This document shows positions 39,501-47,900 of a stretch of 64,000 bases of DNA, piece by piece. The DNA is taken from NCBI GenBank assembly GCA_013076295.1, contig RQOL01000876.1, positions 4,278,001 through 4,342,000 of the forward strand, read 5' to 3'. Below the pieces are notes generated by a model. That model was not told the DNA's origin. It did no database searches and saw only the letters and a list, made by a program, of their open reading frames with translations. Both the position numbers and the translations under genes were made by a program. The DNA is from Sanderia malayensis. Its lineage: Eukaryota > Cnidaria > Scyphozoa > Semaeostomeae > Pelagiidae. Positions within the stretch are counted from its first letter, which is position 1. Each line of letters begins with the position of its first letter.

Positions 39501-42500
39501 AAGGAAATACAGGCCAAGGTGGTGCAGGCCAAGGAAGTTCAGGCCAGGGAGGTGCAGGACAGAATGCTGCAGGCCAAGAAGGTGAAGGTCAAGGAAATGC
39601 AGGACAAGGTGGTGCAGGCCAAGGAAGTGCAGGCCAGGGAGGTGCAGGACAGAATGCTGCCGGCCCAGAAGGTGCTAGTCAAGGCAATGATGGCCAGAGT
39701 GGTTCAGACCAAGGAAGTGCAGACCAGGGGAGTGCAGGACAGAATGCTGCTGGCCCAGAAGGTGCTGGTCAAGGCAATGATGGCCAGGGTGGTGCAGACC
39801 AAGGAAGCGCAGATCAGGGGAGTGCAGGACAGAATGCTGCCGGCCCAGAAGGTGCAGGTCAAGGAGCTACAGGCCAGAGTGATGCAGGCCAAGGTGGTGC
39901 AGGCCAAGGAAATGCAGGCCAGGGCGGTGCAGGCCAAGGAAGCACAAACCAGGGGAGTGCAGGACAGAATGTTGCAGGGCAAGAAGGTGCAGGTCAAGGA
40001 AATCCAGGCCAAGGTGATGCAGGCCAGGGAGGTGCAGGACAGAATGCTGCAGGCCAAGAAGGTGAAGGTCAAGGAAATACAGGCCAAGGTGGTACAGGCC
40101 AAGGTGGTGCAGGCCAAGGAAGTGCAGGCCAGGGAGGTGAAGGACAGAATGCTGCCGGCCCAGAAGGTGCTGGTGAAGGCAATGATGGCCAGACTGGTGC
40201 AGACCAAGGAAATGCAGACCAGGGGAGTGCAGGACAGAATGTTGCAGGGCAAGAAGGTGCAGGTCAAGGAAATCCAGGCCAAGGTAGCACAGGACAAGGA
40301 AGCGCAGGCCAGGGAGGTGCAGGACAAAGTGCTGCCGGCCAGGATGGTACAGGGTCAGGAAATTCAGGTCAAGGCGGTGCAGGACAAGAAAATGCAGGAC
40401 AGAATGCTGCAGGCCAAGAAGGTGCAGATCAGGAGAACACAGGTGCAGAGAATTTAATATCACCAGGCTTGGGAATTGGTAATGAAAATATAGGCCCACC
40501 GGCAAAAGATAAACAGGATGCTAATTCAGCTGAAGATTTAACCTCACCTGGGCTAGGAGTCGGCAATGAGGGCAATGGTGAAAAACAAGCAGAGAAACCA
40601 GGTGCTGGTGATCAGCAACCAAAACCACAACCTAATACTGAAGGAGGAGACCAGCCAGTGAAACCACCGGAGAGTGCAGGAGCCACAGATGAAGGTCTTC
40701 AACCCTCAAGTACAGGACCAGGGAGTAATAAAGGAAGTAAACCTGTAGCACCACCGCAAAAGGGGGGACAAGCAAAGCAGGGCAACAAGATGAAGCCATC
40801 AAAAGTCGGCTCCAAAGATGGAAAAAAGCCAGTTAAACCACCGAATAACGCAGGAGCAAGTAGTCCAGGAAAGACGCCAAATCCACCAAAAATTGGTACT
40901 GGTAGTAAGAATCCAGGTAGTAAGCCTTTAAAGCCCCAAAGTGGTGTTGGAGCTGCAGGAGATTCGGCTGGAAGCAGTAGTAATACACAAGGAGAAAAAC
41001 CTGTGCGACAATCGCACAAGAATCGGGGTAAAGAAAAAAAGGTTAAGCCACCAAATATTACAGATAACCAAGGAGGTAAGCCTGTTAAGCCTAAAGGGAA
41101 TAACAAAGCTTCACCAGACAAAGAAGGGAAGGGAGACAAACCATTGAAGCCGTCTGGAACTGGTGCAGGTGCCAACAAGGGAGATGGTGGATCCATGACC
41201 CCTCCAGACAAAGAAGGGAAGGGAGAGAAGCCACTAAAGCCATCAGAAAGCGGTGCAGGTGCCAATAGTGGAGATGATGGATCCATGACTCCACCCGGTA
41301 AAGAAGGGAAGGGAGAAAAACCATCGAAGTCATCTGAAAACAGTGCAGGTGCTAACAATGAAGATGGTGGATCCATGACCCCTCCAGACAAAGAAGGGAA
41401 GGGAGAGAAGCCACTAAAGCCATCAGAAAGCGGTGCAGGTGCCAATAGTGGAGATAATGGATCCATGACTCCACCCGGTAAAGAAGGGAAGGGAGAAAAA
41501 CCATCGAAGCCATCTGAAAACAGTGCAGGTGCCAACAATGAAGATGGTGGATCCATGACCCTGCCAGATAAAGCAGGGAAGGAAGAGAAGCCACTAAAGC
41601 CATCAGAAAACGGTGCAGGTGCCAACAATGGAGATGATGGATCCATGACTCCACCAGGTAAAGAAAGGAAGGGAGGCAAACCATTGAAGCCGTCTGAGAA
41701 CAGTGCAGGTGCTAACAATGAAGATGGTGGATCCATGAGCCCGTCAGGCAAAGGAGGGAAGGGCGAGAAGCCACTAAAGCCATCAGAAAGCGGTGCAGGT
41801 GCCAACAATGAAGATGATGGGTCCAAGACCCCACCAGACAAAGAAGGGAAGGGAGAAAAACCACTGAAGCCATCAGAAGGCGGTGCTGGTGCCAACAACG
41901 AAGGTGACGGATCTATGACCCCACCAGATAAAGAGGGGAAGGGAGAAAAACCATTGAAGCCATCAGAAAGCGATGCAGGTGCCAACAATGAAGATGATGG
42001 ATCCATGACTCCACCAGATAAAGAAGGGAAGGGAGGAGAACCATTGAAGCCATCAGAAAGTGGTGCAGGTGCCAACAATGAAGATGATGGATCCATGACT
42101 CCACCAGATAAAGAAGGGAAGGGAGAAGAACCATTGAAGCCGTCAGAAGGCGATGCAGGTGCCAACAATGAAGGTGACGGATCTATGACCCCACCAGATA
42201 AAGAGGGGAAGGGAGAAAAACCATTGAAGCCATCAGAAAGTGGTGCAGGTGCCAACAATGAAGATGATGGATCCATGACTCCACCAGATAAAGAAGGGAA
42301 GGGAGAAAAACCATTGAAGCCGTCAGAAAGCGGTGCAGGTGTCAACAATGATGATGGTGGATCCATGACCCCGTCAGATGAAGAAGGGAATGGAGGAAAG
42401 CCACTGAAACCGTCGGGAAGCGATTCAGGTGCCAATGGACAAGAAGGTGAGCCTATAACTCCACCTGTCAATCCTGCAACACTCGATGGACTGAAGGAAG

Positions 42501-44412
42501 CTGCAGATCACAGACCGATCGATTATGGAAGCAATGCTAAAATATTAAGTCTGCCATGGGCTACCGGATCTCCGATGCCGATGGGTGGTTCTCATGAAGC
42601 AACCGTTGGTGGCTTTAGCAGTCCTTTTGGTCCAGCGAGTGGTTACAACGCAGATATCAAACCTCCACCATATTACCCATTTAAAGGTACGTATCATTTC
42701 GATGCCTTTATACTGACGAACCTTTCTTCAGCCTAATTCTAGATTAAGTGAAGATAAAACTCTTCCTTGCATAGCGCATTTCATGAAGATTTCAATTGTT
42801 TGACGCTAACGTCAACTTTGTCTAAATTATTGTAATTTTGGTGTTTACAGGAGGACTATCGTTTGAGGAAGCTGGTCTTAGAGCACACAACATACTTCGT
42901 GAAATCCACGAGTCTAAGCCAATGTCACTTGACGAGGCCATGAGCATCCAGGCTGCCGAATATGCAAACGTAATGTCAAGCAAAGGGCTTCTAGAGCATG
43001 CTAATACGGACGATGGTGAGAATCTAGCGATGGGTTGTGTACCTGGTAATACTGAGATGGATGCTATCGATGCAACAAAGAGTTGGTGAGTTTAGATCCT
43101 ATCCTGCATGTTGTCATCAACATCTTAATTTCATTATAATGGAATGAAAAAATGCGCTTACTGATTGAAAATCAACTTTTTCAGGTATAGAGAGGTCTGC
43201 AAAGCCAATTACGACTTTGAGAAAGGAAAATACAGCGCCAATACTGGACACTTTACGCAACTTGTTTGGAGCAACAGTATCAAGTTGGGCCTAGGACGTG
43301 CCACAGCCAAAAAAGGCAATAAGCTTTGCACGTACATCGTTGCAAGGTACAAGCCTGCTGGAAATTACAAGGGACAGTTTCAGAAGCAAGTTCGCAGAGG
43401 CGCATTTACCACTGATATTTGCTCGAAACTGGATGCATTGTTGAAGAATGCGTGTGAAATTCCGATGCCCTGTATGCCTCCATTTCCAGCACCAATAAGC
43501 AAGCTCATACCTTTTCCGCAGGCCGTCAATTTACCTCACGGCACAGGTAAGAAACTAGTTAAAATGATGTATCTACGTTTCTTTTAGTCTAGCAGTTGAA
43601 CGAGCCCAAGGAATCAGTATATCTTAGCATCAATGTATTGGTGACTCATCCACCGGACAAAGAAGGAAAGGGAGAAAACTTAATTCAAAATTACTTTCAT
43701 TCAGGTGATTCAAAATTTGAAGCCGATGCCCTCAACATGCACAATAAATTCAGAGTTATTCATAATGCTGATAGATTGAATTTAAATGAACTCATGTGCA
43801 AAGAAGCGCATGATTATGCCGGGTTTCTTGCAAAGAAAGGCACCTTCGAACATGCCAAAGTAGAAGACGGTGAAAACCTGGCAATGAAATGTCTTAGGCC
43901 AAAAGAAACAGAGCCAACTGGTGGATTTGCAACTACACTTTGGTAAGTCACTTTAACCTTTGGTAACAGCTATACCAACCTGATTATCTAGCGTTTTTGC
44001 GTCTGGCATGTGCTCCTCTCCCAGGGTTGATTAACAGTAAGTCAAGGCATATTATCGGGCATTAAACGTCTGTATCAACAAGCATCAATTCATTAATTGT
44101 AGGTATGAAGAGGTATGCAAACCGGGCTACAACTTCAATGCTGGTCAATTTGATAAAAATACTGGGCACTTTTCACAAGTCGTATGGAAAGAAACAAAAG
44201 AATTCGGCATTGGAAGGGCAACTGTTGTTAAAAATGGCATTCCTTGCACCTACATTGTTGCACGATACAGACCTGCAGGCAACTATGATGGTCAATTTCA
44301 AAAGGATGTCAGTCGAGGTTACTTCTCTCCATCGTATTGTAGGAATTTAGCAGTTAAGAGAAATTCCTTACCAGGTGCCTACTTTAATAGGAACAATTGG
44401 AAGGTATTGTAG
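10048..44412 (+). CDS. Giant poly-CAP secreted protein, gene 2 (22 CAP domains, ~7,600 residues)
   Basis: The start Met at 10048 is preceded by an in-frame stop (TGA 10036-10038) and opens a hydrophobic signal sequence ([14 protein letters not shown]). I trace 62 coding exons to TAG at 44410-44412; they sum to 22,875 nt, divisible by three, with no internal stop. Every CAP domain is split by a phase-2 intron in the Trp codon, and all linker introns are phase 1. CAP proteins usually have one or two domains, so 22 is exceptional. Linkers vary: charged KPE repeats, G/Q repeats, a 4.8-kb repeat exon. A poly(A) signal AATAAA at 44447-44452 sits 35 nt after the stop. No cysteine-rich CRISP-type C-terminal domain is seen. 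Weak points are exon 12 (17561 start), the 15532 donor and the GTACTA donor at 22058. Individual modules are listed separately. Confidence 0.8.
12734..13462 (+). CDS. Gene 2, CAP module 2
   Basis: Exon A 12734-12965: the usual HN pair is YIN ([13 protein letters not shown]), followed by [12 protein letters not shown]. Exon B 13125-13462: YKEVC and [12 protein letters not shown], so the second His is Gln. The rest of the core ([13 protein letters not shown], final Cys) is kept. It ends with a short acidic linker. Confidence 0.8.
13713..13856. mobile_element. MITE with CAGT tips and TA duplication
   Basis: 144 bp in the intron before gene 2 module 3. Ends cagtaaagtcccgataactt and the inverted counterpart ending ttctactg, flanked by TA on both sides, typical of pogo/Tc1-type non-autonomous elements. 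Confidence 0.7.
13989..15532 (+). CDS. Gene 2, CAP module 3 and linker exons
   Basis: Exon A 13989-14232 has [25 protein letters not shown]. Exon B 14628-15292 has YREVC and [12 protein letters not shown], giving the first complete His/Glu set in this gene. Its linker is Asn/Gln/Ser rich. A short basic exon 15407-15532 follows (the donor could also be at 15518). The intron before exon B contains a second, in-frame acceptor at 14577 with a partial copy of the exon B start. Confidence 0.8.
15937..18471 (+). CDS. Gene 2, CAP module 4 and three linker exons
   Basis: Exon A 15937-16183 has [12 protein letters not shown] and [11 protein letters not shown]. Exon B 16465-16772 has YKEGC and [11 protein letters not shown], where the second His is Asp. 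Linker exons are 17047-17088 (14 residues), 17561-17842 (start uncertain because the pyrimidine tract is poor) and 18031-18471 (Asn/Gly/Ala rich: [16 protein letters not shown]). All are phase 1 at both ends. Confidence 0.68.
16234..16277. repeat. Perfect hairpin in the intron of module 4
   Basis: A 17-bp stem (atgaaagcattactaag) with a 10-nt loop; it could be the remnant of an inverted-repeat element. A second inverted repeat with a 13-bp perfect stem lies at 16835-16847 / 16891-16903. Confidence 0.7.
18743..19521 (+). CDS. Gene 2, CAP module 5
   Basis: Exon A 18743-18974 has [30 protein letters not shown]. Exon B begins at 19185 with YKEIC and [11 protein letters not shown], so all four cavity residues are present. 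Exon B does not end after the CAP fold. It continues through a charged repeat and into the first half of module 6 as one exon, 19185-20726. Confidence 0.82.
19675..20458 (+). repeat. 15-bp coding repeat, about 50 copies of a KPE-type pentapeptide
   Basis: Inside exon 19185-20726 the protein is an unbroken series of five-residue units of the form (D/E)(K/Q/E)KPE, for example [14 protein letters not shown]. The DNA period is 15 bp with AAG/AAA and GAA/GAG/GAT changes between copies. The stretch is highly charged and should be extended and disordered. The reverse strand has a long open frame here only because the repeat lacks stops on that strand. Confidence 0.93.
20459..21176 (+). CDS. Gene 2, CAP module 6
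   Basis: The first half is the 3' part of exon 19185-20726: [29 protein letters not shown], ending KDW at the donor 20727. Exon B 20911-21176 has YSEVC and [12 protein letters not shown], then [14 protein letters not shown]. All four cavity positions are intact. This is the only place where two neighbouring CAP modules share an exon. Confidence 0.85.
21370..22897 (+). CDS. Gene 2, CAP module 7 with Gly/Glu linker
   Basis: Exon 21370-22057 opens with a Gly/Glu-rich linker ([17 protein letters not shown] and an acidic [10 protein letters not shown] run). It then has [31 protein letters not shown]. The donor at 22058 is a weak GTACTA. Exon B 22188-22462 has [17 protein letters not shown] basic linker exon 22655-22897 follows. 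The next intron, 22898-23604 (707 nt), shows nothing recognisable. Confidence 0.78.
23605..24558 (+). CDS. Gene 2, CAP module 8
   Basis: Exon A 23605-23998 has its own basic linker, then a core that matches modules 10-18 almost exactly ([26 protein letters not shown]). Exon B 24106-24380 (275 nt) has [16 protein letters not shown] and [15 protein letters not shown]. The 45-nt linker exon 24514-24558 encodes [15 protein letters not shown]. The cavity is intact. Confidence 0.85.
24648..25648 (+). CDS. Gene 2, CAP module 9
   Basis: Exon A 24648-25122 starts GKVITGFAE, runs through six GQQGGQ units (18-bp period, about 24735-24843), then [16 protein letters not shown] and [10 protein letters not shown]. 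Exon B 25216-25490 has [16 protein letters not shown]. Linker exon 25598-25648 (51 nt) encodes [17 protein letters not shown]. Exon A here is a sister of module 19, not of the modules in between. Confidence 0.85.
24735..24843 (+). repeat. 18-bp coding minisatellite (GQQGGQ), module 9
   Basis: Six copies of an 18-bp unit encoding GQQGGQ. A related array at about 35301-35412 in module 19 has GQQGDQ and GQQGGQ forms. Confidence 0.9.
25766..26675 (+). CDS. Gene 2, CAP module 10 (long-type A exon)
   Basis: Exon A 25766-26153 (388 nt) has [20 protein letters not shown], then the common core. Exon B 26243-26517. Linker exon 26631-26675 (45 nt, [15 protein letters not shown]). The cavity set H, GEN, YGEVC, GHFTQ is intact. 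This opens the first copy of the ~2-kb two-CAP repeat. Confidence 0.87.
26758..27634 (+). CDS. Gene 2, CAP module 11 (short-type A exon)
   Basis: Exon A 26758-27109 (352 nt; the acceptor is an unusual run of A before G) has [18 protein letters not shown]. Exon B 27198-27472. Linker exon 27584-27634 (51 nt, [17 protein letters not shown]). The cavity is intact. It closes the first two-CAP repeat copy. Confidence 0.85.
27754..28663 (+). CDS. Gene 2, CAP module 12 (long-type)
   Basis: Exon A 27754-28141, exon B 28231-28505, linker exon 28619-28663. It begins exactly 1,988 bp after module 10, and intron sequences match module 10 closely. The core has [11 protein letters not shown], a variant shared with module 16. 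The cavity is intact. Confidence 0.87.
28746..29622 (+). CDS. Gene 2, CAP module 13 (short-type)
   Basis: Exon A 28746-29097, exon B 29186-29460, linker exon 29572-29622. Near-identical to module 11, including introns, with CAG instead of AAG at the first acceptor. The cavity is intact. Confidence 0.87.
29742..31138 (+). CDS. Gene 2, CAP module 14 (long-type, MITE in its intron)
   Basis: Exon A 29742-30129 starts 1,988 bp after module 12. Exon B 30706-30980 has the variant tail [16 protein letters not shown] shared with module 18. Linker exon 31094-31138. The intron between the halves is 576 nt instead of about 90 because of a 485-bp inverted-repeat insertion. The cavity is intact. Confidence 0.87.
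30203..30687. mobile_element. 485-bp inverted-repeat transposon in the module 14 intron
   Basis: Terminal inverted repeats begin ctcttaggtgcct and end aggcacctaagag, with C-rich subterminal repeats, and TA is duplicated at the edges (30201-30202 and 30688-30689). The paralogous intron of module 15 carries the unfilled site (cgtacatataatttatg), which defines the insertion precisely. Confidence 0.88.
31250..32128 (+). CDS. Gene 2, CAP module 15 (short-type)
   Basis: Exon A 31250-31601, exon B 31691-31965, linker exon 32078-32128. Its A/B intron resembles the module 14 intron and shows that site without the transposon. The cavity is intact. Confidence 0.87.
32248..33153 (+). CDS. Gene 2, CAP module 16 (long-type)
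   Basis: Exon A 32248-32635, exon B 32721-32995, linker exon 33109-33153 ([15 protein letters not shown]). Shares the [11 protein letters not shown] variant with module 12. The cavity is intact. Confidence 0.87.
33265..34136 (+). CDS. Gene 2, CAP module 17 (short-type)
   Basis: Exon A 33265-33616, exon B 33705-33979, linker exon 34086-34136 ([17 protein letters not shown]). The cavity is intact. Confidence 0.87.
34244..35134 (+). CDS. Gene 2, CAP module 18 (long-type)
   Basis: Exon A 34244-34631, exon B 34722-34996, linker exon 35090-35134. The exon B tail [16 protein letters not shown] is as in module 14. It starts 1,996 bp after module 16. The cavity is intact. Confidence 0.87.
35217..36240 (+). 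CDS. Gene 2, CAP module 19 (mosaic of module 9 type and array type)
   Basis: Exon A 35217-35691 (475 nt, same length as module 9) has [12 protein letters not shown] repeats and [11 protein letters not shown] like module 9, then [19 protein letters not shown] like modules 10-18, then [15 protein letters not shown] like module 9. Exon B 35785-36059 has YEEVC and [11 protein letters not shown]. Linker exon 36169-36240 (72 nt) is unique. The cavity is intact. Confidence 0.86.
36419..37287 (+). CDS. Gene 2, CAP module 20
   Basis: Exon A 36419-36746 starts GKVITGFAE, then a Ser/Gly/Asp linker and [31 protein letters not shown]. Exon B 37016-37287 (272 nt) has YAEVC and [11 protein letters not shown]. 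Last module before the giant linker exon. The cavity is intact. The next intron, 37288-37901, shows nothing recognisable. Confidence 0.85.
37902..42686 (+). CDS. Gene 2, 4.8-kb linker exon (about 1,595 residues, repeats only)
   Basis: One open exon, phase 1 at both ends (acceptor CGTAG, donor G|GTACGT). Order: a short basic start; a G/Q/A block of about 800 residues with phrases such as [19 protein letters not shown]; a K/P-rich bridge; a 30-residue repeat block; a unique tail with PPPYYPFKG. The motif (D/N)L(I/T)SPGLG(I/V)GNE occurs at about 38246, 40450 and 40540, on both sides of the G/Q block. No Cys is seen in the repeat blocks. The composition resembles elastic, mucus or adhesive scaffolds, but that is only analogy. 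Confidence 0.88.
38050..40440 (+). repeat. G/Q/A-rich coding tandem repeat
   Basis: Units built from six residues (GQGGAG, GQGSAG, GQNAAG, GQEGEG), 18 bp each, arranged in irregular longer groups such as [19 protein letters not shown]. The protein frame stays open for about 2.4 kb. The other frames are also stop-poor, which produces long shadow ORFs on both strands. Confidence 0.92.
41100..42460 (+). repeat. 90-bp coding tandem repeat, 15 copies
   Basis: A 30-residue unit containing [19 protein letters not shown] followed by [11 protein letters not shown] is repeated at a 90-bp period. I count fourteen good copies and one diverged first copy. Copies alternate between [12 protein letters not shown] and [12 protein letters not shown] types near the start, suggesting an earlier 180-bp unit. 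A BamHI-like ggatccatga motif recurs in most copies. Confidence 0.92.
42851..43546 (+). CDS. Gene 2, CAP module 21
   Basis: Exon A 42851-43085 has [29 protein letters not shown]. Exon B 43185-43546 has [30 protein letters not shown], then a linker with [14 protein letters not shown]. The cavity is intact. Confidence 0.86.
43705..44412 (+). CDS. Gene 2, CAP module 22 and C-terminus
   Basis: Exon A 43705-43942 has [29 protein letters not shown]. An in-frame upstream acceptor at 43618 would lengthen it by 87 nt. Exon B 44103-44412 has [30 protein letters not shown] and ends with a short basic tail before TAG. The cavity is intact. No GPI or membrane tail is seen, so secretion is the simplest reading. 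Confidence 0.85.
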
Positions 44413-44446
44413 ATATTTATGAGTAAGTAAAGATTAACACATCAGT

Positions 44447-44452
44447 AATAAA
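44447..44452 (+). terminator. Polyadenylation signal of gene 2
   Basis: Canonical AATAAA 35 nt downstream of the TAG that ends gene 2, followed by AT-rich sequence. Confidence 0.6.
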
Positions 44453-44929
44453 TAGCTATGGACGTATGTAAATAAGATCTACCTTTAAAATGTCAGAGAG
44501 ATGAAAGGATATATAGGATACATTCTGCCATTGCAAGAAAGTTGGCTATAATTGAAGTATTGACGAATCTCTCTTTCAAGGTAGTCATATAAGGTAAGAA
44601 GCTATTTCAATTAATCAATTATATATCACGAGGGATAAAATGTTATATAAATGATATACATTTTGACGTTACCACCAGTTTTCCATTGCAAGGTTCACAT
44701 ATTTTTCGGGGGTTTGTGCCACTGATCTTTTAGAAATATGGATAAGTGATTTGTGCTCCCTGTTTCGCAATTCAATTTAATTGTGAGCACAGGGAATCAA
44801 GGTAATACCCGCCAAACGAGGCCACGAAAAAACGAACGAAAAAGAAAAAGATCTTTCTGGCCTTGCCAACGTGAGCAGTAGACCTGGAAGGTGAAGGCCA
44901 AATCGAGAAGATTTTTGGCTTTTCGCAAC

Positions 44930-47900
44930 ATGTATACAGCAAGAGTTATTCCTTCCGAGCATAAAGATCTTATTCACGATGTTTCCTTCGATTTTTATGG
45001 TCGAAGAATGGCGACTTGCTCCTCAGACCAAAGTGTAAAGGTAAGGAGAAGTTTAGGCCGAATTTTTTCAAAATGACCTCCGAGGACCCATCAGTTTTGG
45101 GATACATCCAATCGGTTTTTCGGTTTCCCTATCATGTTCAGCCTACTTTTTGGATATAAATTCAACGAAAAGGGACTTTTTTAGCGATTCAAACTCGAAT
45201 AAATAAATCTAAATTAACATCCATTAATTATCTTTTAATTTTTTACTTTCACAGGTTTGGGATCAAGATGAGAACGGACATTGGCAATGTACGGCTGATT
45301 GGAAGGTCATAAAGATTTATTTTCAAATTTAGGAAACTTTTGCCTTTTCTGTATTAAACATTGCTTAAATGAAAGATAGGCAAGCTTCTGACGCTTATTA
45401 ATGTTTAAGTTTGAAAACTTTTGCTGTATTTTTGCTGATGTTGTTTTTGAATTCTTAACTTTTTAAATTTACAGTCCCATAATGGCTCGGTTTGGAAAGT
45501 TACCTGGGCCCATCCAGAATTCGGACAAGTTTTGGCTACTTGTTCATTTGATAGAACTGCTTCAATTTGGGAAGAGCAAGGTACAGTAAAACCCATATAA
45601 GATCCTTGATTTTTACATAGAATAGAGCCTATATTGGTTCTTAGCAATAAGACACAATTTAAGAAACTATGTACCTATTTGCTATGAAGAAGTATACCTA
45701 GAAATACTGAGATTTCAGGCTCCAGGCTCTCAACATTGGGTGGCTTTTATAGTTCAAGATCAACTTTCAATCTATCTTTGCATGTTTAACATAACCCCCC
45801 TCCCCTACTTCTCAGTAGCATGCAGTGCTAGGAATGAAGTACATATTGTGTCAGATTCTCTAGATGTTAGGCTGAAGACCTAAATGGTGATCTATAATTT
45901 TTTCAAGTTTAATGTTTTTATTCATAGTTGGTGAAGCTAGTCAAATGCAGCAAAGTGGAAGAACAAGTCATTGGGTATAAATCTTGTCAAACTTGTGCTA
46001 TTCTTTTACTATACTTCTACCCTGCTACCAAATGAATCAATCATATGATTATCATGTGCATTCCTCTTTTCTAGATTCGCAGAGGAGCTGGACTAGTTGA
46101 CAGTAGAACATCAGTCACAGATATCAAGTTTGCTCCAAAACATTTAGGTTTAATGTTGGTAAGTTACTATCAATTAAATGAACCCTTTTGCTGAATGATA
46201 TGTTGCATGGATGATTTGTAAACACATCCCAAGACCCTTTAAAAACAGCATCAATTAGAATTGGCATGTTCGTTGGGTTCTGACTTCCCCAGTCTGGCAA
46301 TTTGAGAACAGACTTAGAGGAGTAGATCGTATCACTATTTGCTTTCGATTTCTTTTTTGTTATATGCAATAACCTTCAACTTGTTGAAGTTTGCATTAAT
46401 TGGTAGATAGATAGATAGATTTGTTCTGCAAAAAATCAGAACTTTTCTATATTGGCTCTCGAATTTACATTGAATTGTAGACCTGGTAGGCAGACAATTA
46501 TGAAATTTCTGTTTTATTTCAGGCCACATGCTCTAAGGATGGAGTTGTACGAATTTACGAAGCTCCTGATGTGATGAACCTCGGACATTGGTCATTGCAA
46601 GTATGTCAAATTTTATCAGGGAAACTACCATTCAGGCTAATGGGCTTAACCTGTTGTATTACGTTAGCAATGGGAAATATCTTGTCTTCAATAGCTCTTA
46701 ATTTTATTGTACCTGTAATATTTCATTGTGTTTGATACTCCGGGGCAGTGCCTCATTGCAGAAAACAACGTTGTGATTGCATATCTTCTTTTAACAGACT
46801 GTGCTAAAAAAATTGAAAATGAAATGCAATAATGTTGTGTTTGATTTTTAATATTTTTCAGGATGAGATACACACAAAACTAAGTTGCAGTTGCCTGTCC
46901 TGGAATTATTCAAGGTAACATTAACATGTTGTTATTCTCAGTAATGTTGTGTAACATGCTAAACTCCTGTTCAAATCTCCTGTCTTTACTACTGTATGCT
47001 GGAAGCACTACATGTTTGTCTTATGCATTGCATTCACTGTAATTCATACACAACCTTACCTGATGTTGGATAGGTTTAATGATGATTATTATTATCCTGC
47101 AGGATTCACTCACCTATGTTGGCAGTTGGAAGTGATGATACAACTGTTACTGCAGATGCTAAGGTTCATATTTATCAATTGAATGAATACACAGATGGAG
47201 CAAATAGGTTTGTACTAATGTCTATATATCCATCCATCCATCTTATAATGCAATACAGGGCCAATTTATTGCCATACATACAGGACTCGTTACATTCATA
47301 TGTTAAAGAAGCTGGCTTTCAAATCTCTTCTCCTTGATCAAACATTTTATTTTTATCTGCAACTGTTGTGTGCTTTTTGCTTTGATTATTATGATAATTT
47401 TGTTTGTTCTTAGAAAATGGCAACGAGTTACTGGCATAACTTCATCAACAGATCCTGTCCATGACATTGCATTTGCTCCAAATGTTGGCAGGTTTGTATA
47501 TCTTTAATACAATACCACTGATTATTTTCCCAATGCCTTTAGATTTCCAAGTCCCTGAATTCATAAAATACCTTCATGGTTCAATTATAGCATATTTATA
47601 ACTACTTATTATTTTTATATTTATTCCAGGCCACATCATATTCTTGCAATAGCTGGAAAAGATGTTCAAATTATTGTCATCAAGCCTTTAATGTGAGTTA
47701 AATTAAAATATTGTAGATACTTAATATGTTGCTATGTAAGGTTCATTTATGTTAGTAATGTGATCATTATATATGAAAGGCTCTCATGTTTGATTTGTTT
47801 TGTGTTAGGCGTGAAGCTAGTTCTGGAATGCCATCCAAAATTGAAAGTGTTTCAACATCTGTATTCAAAGAACATGAAACCCAGGTAAACTGCATCTACA

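Noticed and set aside
38967..40457. 496-codon alternative plus-strand frame in the G/Q block, and antisense frames there
   Set aside because: Low-complexity shadows; only the GQG frame is open across the whole exon and in phase with neighbours.
40699..42471. 590-codon open frame on the minus strand inside the giant linker exon
   Set aside because: It is the antisense of the 90-bp coding repeat; absence of stops follows from the repeat composition, and the plus frame has matching splice phases and continuity with CAP exons.
10048..44412. Reading each A+B exon pair as a separate small gene
   Set aside because: No signal sequence, start context or stop accompanies the pairs; all flanking introns are phase 1 with usable splice sites, and only one signal sequence and one terminal stop are found in gene 2.
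1..44412. Classification of the CAP proteins as CRISP-type venom toxins
   Set aside because: No cysteine-rich ion-channel-regulatory domain follows any CAP module, and the multi-domain repeat architecture does not fit that family.
45405..46529. Minus-strand ORFs over SEH1L
   Set aside because: They are antisense to well-supported SEH1L exons and introns and show no coding features.
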